A DNA stretch of 51,362 nucleotides, taken from NCBI RefSeq assembly GCF_001428545.1, contig NZ_LMHZ01000034.1:4043-55404 (forward strand), read 5' to 3'. Position numbers and translations under genes: made by a program. This document shows, one piece after another, positions 45,792 through 51,362 of this stretch. The stretch's first letter is position 1, and every line of letters starts with the position of its first letter. The notes under the pieces were generated by a model. The model searched no databases. It had not been told where the DNA came from and saw nothing but the letters and a program-made list of their open reading frames with translations. The stretch comes from Noviherbaspirillum sp. Root189 (GTDB taxonomy: Bacteria > Pseudomonadota > Gammaproteobacteria > Burkholderiales > Burkholderiaceae_D).

Positions 45792-46592
45792 TTATTCAGC
45801 GTCCTCCCAAAATTTGTCGCCTTCGACGGGGCCGTCCCGCAGGCCAACTATGCCCAAATATAGAAGGATTGGGATGGTCTTACGACTCGCAGCACTCTGT
45901 AGGTCCAAAGCAAGCCAAGCAAGGCTGAGACCCCAGACAATTGGCCCAAGCCACTCAGCCCACCAAGGAAATCTTGTTGCAAGATGCTTAATAAGTTCCT
46001 CGGCCGCTTTTCTTCCAATAAATGCGGCAATCGCGGATACCGCAAGGCTTTGAACAATTATTGCAGTAATTTCTGGGCCAAGTATTGAAAGAAGCAGTGG
46101 TAAGAACCGTGCCTTGTTTTGTTTTAATTTATCAAGGAGTTCTTCTTGCTTGCCTTTGCCTACTCCTGCTTTGGTAAAAAGCTCACGTTGCTGCTCAGAT
46201 GTTAGCGAAAAAAATGTTTTTTCAGCGGCGTACTTAACGAGTCGTTCGACTTTTGCTTCAAGGGTGCCGAGCGTTTTTTGTTTGATTTTCAGTTTTTTGC
46301 TTACATCTGAAACAATCTCTGCCGCGCTTACGCCCCCGAACTCGTTGCCCTTTACGTATTTTCTATAAGCATACGCAATCTCGGAGCTTCCCAAGTAACG
46401 AATTTCTCGCTCAAGAATTTGGCTTAACTCAAGTTTCCGTTTATCTGTTTTAAGGGCTTGATACGCACTAAGCAAACAGGTCAGCTCCTTGTCAGAGGAA
46501 AAATTTACGTAGCTATCCACTTGAGCTACTAGAAATTCGTAATCTGCTGCTTTGCATTTCATGAGCAACGCGGTCATTTCATACGACATCAA
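45792..46592 (-). CDS. YaaW/UPF0174-like membrane protein
   Basis: 266 residues. Soluble helical N-terminal half, then hydrophobic segments around 163-190 and 215-255. The stretch EWLGPIVWGLSLAWLALDL and ASRKTIPILLYLGIVGLR matches the C-terminal pattern of the YaaW (UPF0174/DUF3944) family, where a GPIGW...W...D..GPAYR...PAV.QIA form is usual. Function unknown in the family; homologues often sit in accessory regions. Inner-membrane location predicted. Confidence 0.6.
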   Translation of the reverse strand: MMSYEMTALLMKCKAADYEFLVAQVDSYVNFSSDKELTCLLSAYQALKTDKRKLELSQILEREIRYLGSSEIAYAYRKYVKGNEFGGVSAAEIVSDVSKKLKIKQKTLGTLEAKVERLVKYAAEKTFFSLTSEQQRELFTKAGVGKGKQEELLDKLKQNKARFLPLLLSILGPEITAIIVQSLAVSAIAAFIGRKAAEELIKHLATRFPWWAEWLGPIVWGLSLAWLALDLQSAASRKTIPILLYLGIVGLRDGPVEGDKFWEDAE

Positions 46593-46720
46593 TCTCCCCT
46601 TAGCGGGCTACTATAATTTTGTTTCGGCATATCAGGACGGCGTACGACGATGCCGATGGTCGCGACCACTTCTTACGGTCTAAGCAAGCCTGGCACTTCG
46701 ATTCGTCATGGCCCCAATTG

Positions 46721-48415
46721 TCAATGGATTTTGAAGCGACTAAGGCAGAAGTCAATGACACCTTCCCGTCGAGTATCTACAGAGCCTTTATCAAAGGGGC
46801 CGGCTTGAATCGCGCCTCCCAAATTCCTCATGTCGCTAACTTGCGACGTCAAATAGCCTTGGACTTTGTTCACGGGTGCCTTGTTACTTACACCTTTGTT
46901 CAGTCCCTCCTCCAACAAGCATAGATTGCCAATTCGGTTCTTTTCATAGTCATAGTCCTCGCTGAAGCCGTAGGCACTGACGTCAAAGTCGGGCTCTCTG
47001 CTGAAGATGTGTTCAACTTGCAATCCCTTATATAGCTCAATAGAAGGGTTGTCTTTTGTGTATTCAGCCAAAATGTACTTTACTGCTCCGTTTTGGTAGA
47101 CATCAGCGTCTAGATAATTTTTAAAATTATGGTCGCTCATAAACTTCTCGTTGAAGTTCACGAGATGGGTTGTAATTTCTGCGGTTGTCAGTTTGCCTTT
47201 TGCGACCTCCGAACTCAGCCAATACATGTCAGCTATCGGATTCGTGTTTTTCAACTTGTACACGCGCACTTCCGTCGTTTCCAGTAATGGAAGTAAGTCG
47301 GCTAACTTGCTCTGCATATGAAGCCTGACCAGCAGCGGATAGAGCGTTGCCGTAAATTCAAGGAACTGGAAGGGCTTACGATAGCCCGGTACGGTTTCGA
47401 CATCTTGAACAAGTGCTGAGTAGGCTAGAGCGAAGTTCGTAAAATCGTCTAGGTATGCGAGGATGAACTGCTCAAGTTCATTTTCCTTGCTCTTCAGCTG
47501 TTCACATTTTAATTTCAGGTTCTCAAATACTGTCTCCGCACCATTACGGTTGTTCCAAGTTTCTGGAAACAGCCTTTCCGACGAATAATAGTGATGCGTG
47601 AAGATGGTGTTTTCTTCAAGGCGACCCAGTATTTTGAGCTTTTCCTTTTCAATCAACAGACTGTCATAGCTATCAAATATTTTCTCGAAACCGTCGTTAA
47701 TTTTGGCGTTTAACTTCTCATGCAGATGCAGAGTTGAATAGAGCATCAGGATACTCTTCGTTTTATCGAGGATACGAAGCGGAAGTCCCCTGTCGTTGAT
47801 GATGGAAAACATCTTAACGGCTTGGGCTTGGTTTTCAACGTTGAAAACCAGAACATGAATTCTCTCTTTGATAAAAACGATTCGCTCAGCGGCTTGTGTG
47901 GATGTCAAATGATGGGCTAATGCCATGAATTGCTGTTTCGCGGCATACATGAATCTCTGGCTTCGCTTGTTGTTCTTCGAAATATCAATATTGTTGAATT
48001 CGAAGATAAGCGAATTGAGGAAGTCGCCGTCGCCACCTAACGGCTCGAGCTTCAAGGCATCCGGTGTGCCGATAAGAGCACCCATTTGCTTTGTCTTGGC
48101 GACGTCATTGTCTAGCTTGTCAATTAATACGCTAAGAAGAATAAACAGCGTTGTGATGCGCTGTTGTCCGTCTATAACTTCATAAACAGTGTCGGTGTCA
48201 AGAATCGCCTGCGCACCATTATTTTTATTTTCTTTAAATGAAAGAGTTCCTACAAAGTGATGCATGTTGCTTGCAAGACTCTCTTCGATGTCTTGCCAGA
48301 GAGCTTTTCTCTCATTGTTCGTCCAGCTGTATTTTCTTTGATAGGTGGGGATAACGAACCTATTGCCATTGAAGATTGAGCCGATTGCCTCTGTCTGGCT
48401 TTTTGTAATTGACAT
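46721..48415 (-). CDS. GmrSD-like DUF262/DUF1524 protein
   Basis: 564 residues. DUF262 part: IPTYQRKYSW (22-31) and the ParB-like VIDGQQRITTLF near 80, which binds and hydrolyses nucleotides. DUF1524 part: QVEHIFSREPDF near 475 and IGNLCLLEEGLNKGVSNK near 507, an HNH-type nuclease with the His-Asn pattern. GmrSD proteins are type IV restriction enzymes against glucosylated-hydroxymethylcytosine phage DNA; this single-chain form is commonly found in defence islands. Independent transcription unit. Confidence 0.85.
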   Translation of the reverse strand: MSITKSQTEAIGSIFNGNRFVIPTYQRKYSWTNNERKALWQDIEESLASNMHHFVGTLSFKENKNNGAQAILDTDTVYEVIDGQQRITTLFILLSVLIDKLDNDVAKTKQMGALIGTPDALKLEPLGGDGDFLNSLIFEFNNIDISKNNKRSQRFMYAAKQQFMALAHHLTSTQAAERIVFIKERIHVLVFNVENQAQAVKMFSIINDRGLPLRILDKTKSILMLYSTLHLHEKLNAKINDGFEKIFDSYDSLLIEKEKLKILGRLEENTIFTHHYYSSERLFPETWNNRNGAETVFENLKLKCEQLKSKENELEQFILAYLDDFTNFALAYSALVQDVETVPGYRKPFQFLEFTATLYPLLVRLHMQSKLADLLPLLETTEVRVYKLKNTNPIADMYWLSSEVAKGKLTTAEITTHLVNFNEKFMSDHNFKNYLDADVYQNGAVKYILAEYTKDNPSIELYKGLQVEHIFSREPDFDVSAYGFSEDYDYEKNRIGNLCLLEEGLNKGVSNKAPVNKVQGYLTSQVSDMRNLGGAIQAGPFDKGSVDTRREGVIDFCLSRFKIH

Positions 48416-48559
48416 GGAAGTAATTGGTTAACTATGTTGTTGTAATAAATCTGGATGAGCGGTTCTGCGAAAACGCGTCAGAGAGACATGTCCATGAGGA
48501 CGTCGGCGCTAGGGAGATAGAGTAGGACTTTTCGAGGTGGCTAATGACTCTCCCGTCCA

Positions 48560-49285
48560 TCACCGAGGCATCGCTCCACATGGGTTCCAAAGCGGAGAAA
48601 TTTTCCCCGTCATCTGGAACGTTCCCGCATAAGTATTCGTGCCACGTTTAATATCGACCTCAAACGTTTTTGCGGACCGTAGCGCCGAAATGAGTTCATG
48701 CGGTTTTTCAGGGAAGACAATTTGACCTATCATGTCTATCCCCCATTTTTCGGTTTTTCGAATTCCGTCAATGACGGTTGATACCGTCGCAAAATAGCCC
48801 ATAAAGTTGGGGTCATCCATCAACTTCTTGCCCTGCTCTGTCTTCTCTTTCTCGCTTAGTAATTGGCCATTGCGAATATAAATAAGGGCCTCAGGGACAC
48901 TCGTGTCGCTATTACACCGAAGCGTCATCTCTAGTTTTCCGGCCTGTGCATGAACCGGTGTTGAAGGTGGGTAGAGCGCCTGTTCGCATCGTGCCTGCGC
49001 GGCCACTACGAGGTCACGGACGCCAGACTCGGACAACCCCGCAGCGTCGGGTTTCCTATTCTTTAACAAGTCTTCCTGGGCGGCGCGGAGCGTGGTGCGC
49101 TGGACAGAACTAAGGCGCGGCGAAATGTCTTTCCTTACGCAGGAGCAAAAATTCTGCGCGTCTCCAGTTGGCATCGATGTCATTTGAAAACCCTTCATGC
49201 AAAGGGATATCAAAAAATCTTCAGCCTGGTCTGCCCAAGCAGGAAAGGATGCCGAAAGTGCCACAAGTAAGAGGAATACACGCAT
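48560..49285 (-). CDS. Secreted hypothetical protein
   Basis: 241 residues with a signal peptide (LLLVALSASFPAWA). Mature protein carries four or more cysteines, with a CMKG...FCSCVRKD helix-hairpin near residues 29-50 that is likely disulfide-bonded, and a C-terminal beta-rich half. No family recognised. The promoter should lie upstream of 49285 on the minus strand, overlapping the decayed glycohydrolase fragment. Confidence 0.6.
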   Translation of the reverse strand: MRVFLLLVALSASFPAWADQAEDFLISLCMKGFQMTSMPTGDAQNFCSCVRKDISPRLSSVQRTTLRAAQEDLLKNRKPDAAGLSESGVRDLVVAAQARCEQALYPPSTPVHAQAGKLEMTLRCNSDTSVPEALIYIRNGQLLSEKEKTEQGKKLMDDPNFMGYFATVSTVIDGIRKTEKWGIDMIGQIVFPEKPHELISALRSAKTFEVDIKRGTNTYAGTFQMTGKISPLWNPCGAMPR

Positions 49286-49393
49286 GGGTAGCTATGGACG
49301 AAGTTTCGCATCATTCTATTGTATTTATGCAATTATTGTCTTATCTCGGATAATCCATTGCCAGCATTGCAAGCAGTGTTTTCCGTTGACTAG

Positions 49394-49564
49394 GCTAAGT
49401 CTGCTATCGCCCTTGGCAATGACACACATACTACTGCCTGCATTGCCGGAGGACTCGCCGGAATTCACTTTGGTTTCGAAGCGATTCCGTTGCGTTGGAT
49501 GGACGCTTTGCGTGGCCGAGACTTGGTCAAGCCGCTTGAGAGGGCGTTGCTACTTCGAGCCTGA
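49394..49564 (+). pseudogene. ADP-ribosylglycohydrolase (DraG-like) C-terminal remnant
   Basis: 56 codons read AIALGNDTHTTACIAGGLAG and then FGFEAIPLRWMDALRGRDL. This is the DraG-family C-terminal metal site, normally LGxDTDTTAxIAGxLAG followed by IPxxW. An in-frame TAG lies just upstream, in the place of a family residue, and the N-terminal 250 residues are absent. The His in THT replaces a metal-binding Asp. A relic of an ADP-ribosylation module, 56 bp before the next gene. Confidence 0.7.
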
Positions 49565-49620
49565 CCCAGAGCATTGAACTGTGCGACACGCGCCGCCAAC
49601 ATAAATACAAGGAAGAGGAT

Positions 49621-50292
49621 ATGAGGATTGTTCAGCCAGCAGGAACTCGTGGAAGCTTGAAATGGATGCAACGGCTAGCATCGTCGTATCCGCAGTTGCT
49701 AGATGACGCGATGCGTGAGGCTGGCGGGCTACAAACGGGTGAAACAATCCGGTGGGTTTCGCCACGAAAGGACGATGAGTGGGCTGAATATCGTGACCGA
49801 GACTTCTTGGTGCAGGTTGGCCAAGAAAGACTGACGGAGGCGTTGGCAGGGTTTTGGCCGCGAGGTGGGCCGCAGTGGGATGCTCTAGGGGTTAGTAGCA
49901 ATGGAACAGTGCTTTTGGTGGAGGCTAAAGCGCATTTGGCAGAACTAACTTCTACTTGCCAAGCATCACCCGCTTCGCGAGCCGTCATTCAAAAGTCGCT
50001 TGAGGCGACGAAGGCTGCATTTGGCGCCGCACCAAATGCAAATTGGCTAGAAGGCTATTACCAGTATGCCAATCGCCTCGCGCACCTGCATTTTTTTCAG
50101 AACCATCGTGTGCCCTCGAAGCTGATATTTGTCTACTTTATGGACGATGCCGATATGAAAGGGCCACGTTCGCCAAGTGAATGGAAAGAAGGACTTTCGC
50201 CTGTATATAAGCATCTAGGATTCGACTCATTGAACCATGTACCTGACTTGGTCAACCTTTATATCGACACCAAGGCTCTCGTTGCAATTTGA
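49621..50292 (+). CDS. PD-(D/E)XK nuclease-like hypothetical protein
   Basis: 223 residues, start ATG behind AAGGAAGAGG. The nuclease core is visible: Asp87 in PQWDALGV, then Glu101 and Lys103 in VLLVEAKAH, the D...ExK spacing of PD-(D/E)XK enzymes. A helix-rich remainder has YYQYANRLAHLHFF and LIFVYFMDD, family features of a hypothetical group seen in many bacteria. It may cut DNA; substrate unknown. Cytosolic. Confidence 0.68.
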   Translation: MRIVQPAGTRGSLKWMQRLASSYPQLLDDAMREAGGLQTGETIRWVSPRKDDEWAEYRDRDFLVQVGQERLTEALAGFWPRGGPQWDALGVSSNGTVLLVEAKAHLAELTSTCQASPASRAVIQKSLEATKAAFGAAPNANWLEGYYQYANRLAHLHFFQNHRVPSKLIFVYFMDDADMKGPRSPSEWKEGLSPVYKHLGFDSLNHVPDLVNLYIDTKALVAI

Positions 50293-50351
50293 TACCAAAT
50301 CGTTGTTCGACTACGCTTTCATGCTGAATAGGTGTAGGTAGAATCGCTGGC

Positions 50352-51113
50352 GTGAAAACAGTCCTCATTGCGATATTTCTCCTCGCTTCATCATCCGTAT
50401 ATGCCAAGCAGCCAGTCACAATAACAGAGTCATCCGGCAGTTCGAACTTCCTAACATGTCCACAATTTTTTGCTGGTGCTACATCACCTCGCCTCAATAA
50501 GTCCTTTCAAATACCGCCACGTGCCCTGTGCTACCAGTCCTTCGCGGTCCTGTACTCGCCGCTCTCAAAAACTCCGGTGTTTGTAGCAGAGCGACTGAAC
50601 AAAGCACAACTTGAAGATGCGAAAGGTGAGAAGCGCACAAACCGGTTCTTTGCTGACGCTCGACTGAAGAAGGCTGAACGCGCCGAACTGGACGATTACA
50701 AAGGTAGCGGATTTGACCGCGGACATATGGCTCCTGCGGGCGATATGCCTGATGCTCGTGCCATGGCTCAAAGCTTTTCACTGGCGAACATGATGCCTCA
50801 GACGCCGAAGAACAATCAAAAGCCTTGGAATGGGATTGAACAGGCAACACGCAAGTACGCATTGCGGGCAAAAGGAGACGTCTACGTCATCACCGGCCCG
50901 GTCTATGAAGGCAAGCCCAAGACGATTGGTGACAATCGGGTGTGGGTACCCAAATACCTATACAAGCTGGTCTACGACGCAACAACAGGGCGCGCCTGGG
51001 CACACTGGATTGAAAACAATGACGAAGCACGTGCGAGCAAACCAATTAGCTACGCTGAGCTGGTTCGAAGGACGGGCATTGACTTTCTATCAAAGGAAAA
51101 GGTTCTCGACTGA
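50352..51113 (+). CDS. Secreted DNA/RNA non-specific endonuclease (NUC1/EndoG family), copy 2
   Basis: 253 residues from GTG 50352. The signal peptide ends SVYAK. The canonical motif FDRGHMAPAGDM is complete, and FSLANMMPQTPKNNQKPWNG follows. It lies in direct orientation to copy 1, 4.9 kb away. Both genes share GATACCAAATCGT and GTTC about 60 bases upstream and TAAAAT/TAGAAT six to seven bases before the start codon, so they may be expressed from related, perhaps leaderless, promoters. The complete DRGH makes this the better candidate for an active enzyme. Confidence 0.9.
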   Translation: MKTVLIAIFLLASSSVYAKQPVTITESSGSSNFLTCPQFFAGATSPRLNKSFQIPPRALCYQSFAVLYSPLSKTPVFVAERLNKAQLEDAKGEKRTNRFFADARLKKAERAELDDYKGSGFDRGHMAPAGDMPDARAMAQSFSLANMMPQTPKNNQKPWNGIEQATRKYALRAKGDVYVITGPVYEGKPKTIGDNRVWVPKYLYKLVYDATTGRAWAHWIENNDEARASKPISYAELVRRTGIDFLSKEKVLD

Positions 51114-51132
51114 CTACCGAAGAAGGTCCAAT

Positions 51133-51362
51133 CTAATCAACCTCGATACGTCTCTCAAAATACTTGACGACCTCTTCTGGTGGCAGGGGCCGAGAGAATA
51201 AGTATCCCTGAATTTCATCGCACTCAAGAATTCGCAACGCTTGCAACTGCTTATCAGTTTCTACCCCTTCAGCAATGACGCGCATGCCCAATGCCTTCGC
51301 CATCGATATTATGGCCTTGAAAAAGACTTCACCCTCTTTGCTCCGGCCGAGCTGGTCGGTAA
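51133..51362 (-). CDS. EAL-domain cyclic-di-GMP phosphodiesterase, C-terminal end (5' part outside window)
   Basis: 76 codons to the right edge. Read on the minus strand they give TDQLGRSKEGEVFFKAIISM, then IAEGVETDKQLQALRI and CDEIQGYLFSRPLPPEEV, the last third of an EAL domain (EGVE and the QGY...PLP motif are intact). It hydrolyses c-di-GMP. Whether it belongs to the island or the chromosome cannot be told here. Confidence 0.9.
   Translation of the reverse strand, partial: TDQLGRSKEGEVFFKAIISMAKALGMRVIAEGVETDKQLQALRILECDEIQGYLFSRPLPPEEVVKYFERRIEVD

Noticed and set aside
46619-46924. Plus-strand ORF of 101 codons next to the DUF262 gene
   Set aside because: Most of it runs antisense to the clear DUF1524 end of the DUF262 protein and it has no ribosome site.
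49197-49577. 126-codon plus-strand ORF covering the secreted-protein start
   Set aside because: Its frame differs from the DraG-like remnant, which shows a real family signature, and its N-terminal half is antisense to a gene with a signal peptide.
19531-51362. CRISPR array, tRNA gene or insertion sequence in the island
   Set aside because: I saw no regularly spaced repeats, no tRNA-like fold and no DDE transposase with terminal inverted repeats.

Overview
The window looks like the chromosome of a betaproteobacterium, most likely an Oxalobacteraceae-type Burkholderiales (Collimonas/Herbaspirillum/Herminiimonas-like). This rests on recognised gene families and their order (metX-metW, the ptsI-ptsH-EIIA / gshB-gshA cluster, amtB-glnK-TorF-ubiK-comM) and on GC-rich codon use in the first 19.5 kb; the species cannot be fixed from sequence alone.

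Region 1 (1-19530) is core chromosome. It opens with the 3' end of an rhs gene with a variable toxin tip and an overlapping candidate immunity gene, followed by xthA. A four-gene minus-strand operon, metX-metW-ampG-like-M48 peptidase, has every junction overlapping by 4 bp and is preceded by a SAM-II type riboswitch plus intrinsic terminator. Next come a tripartite tricarboxylate transporter (tctC-tctB-tctA), PTS phosphotransfer genes (ptsI, ptsH, EIIA), glutathione synthesis (gshA, gshB), ammonium transport and its PII regulator (amtB, glnK), a TorF-type outer-membrane protein, ubiK, and the 5' half of comM.

Region 2 (19531 to at least 51132) is a lower-GC genomic island that cuts comM exactly before the conserved Walker B aspartate. 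Its left end carries an integration module of three very different tyrosine recombinases plus a small HTH/coiled-coil protein, resembling in layout the gamma-mobile-trio and Tn554-type modules. The cargo is almost entirely of defence type: a four-gene bacterial ISG15-like ubiquitin conjugation operon (Ubl, E2, JAB, E1); a translationally coupled sigma factor / HTH-like / ImmA-IrrE-UvrD-FeS helicase trio; a uracil-DNA-glycosylase-like protein; a decayed HsdR; an HNH nuclease; a DprA / HAD-PRTase-zinc-ribbon / PRTase operon; an unknown HTH-like pair; a GIY-YIG nuclease; a YaaW-like membrane protein; a GmrSD-like DUF262/DUF1524 protein; an ADP-ribosylglycohydrolase remnant; a PD-(D/E)XK protein; and two paralogous secreted endonucleases. 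The window ends inside an EAL-domain gene. The 3' half of comM is not seen, so the right island boundary is outside the window or lost.

The most unusual observation is a composite DNA motif, C[C/G]GGTTT, exactly 12 nt, then TCGATTGAGTA, found three times with identical spacing and orientation: just upstream of the sigma-factor operon, just upstream of the ubiquitin-like operon, and upstream of the DprA/PRTase operon. Two of the copies are part of an ungapped 91-bp repeat. I propose that the island-encoded sigma factor (or its HTH partner) co-regulates these modules, with the ImmA/IrrE-helicase protein as a damage or infection sensor. This is inference, but the motif itself is directly visible.
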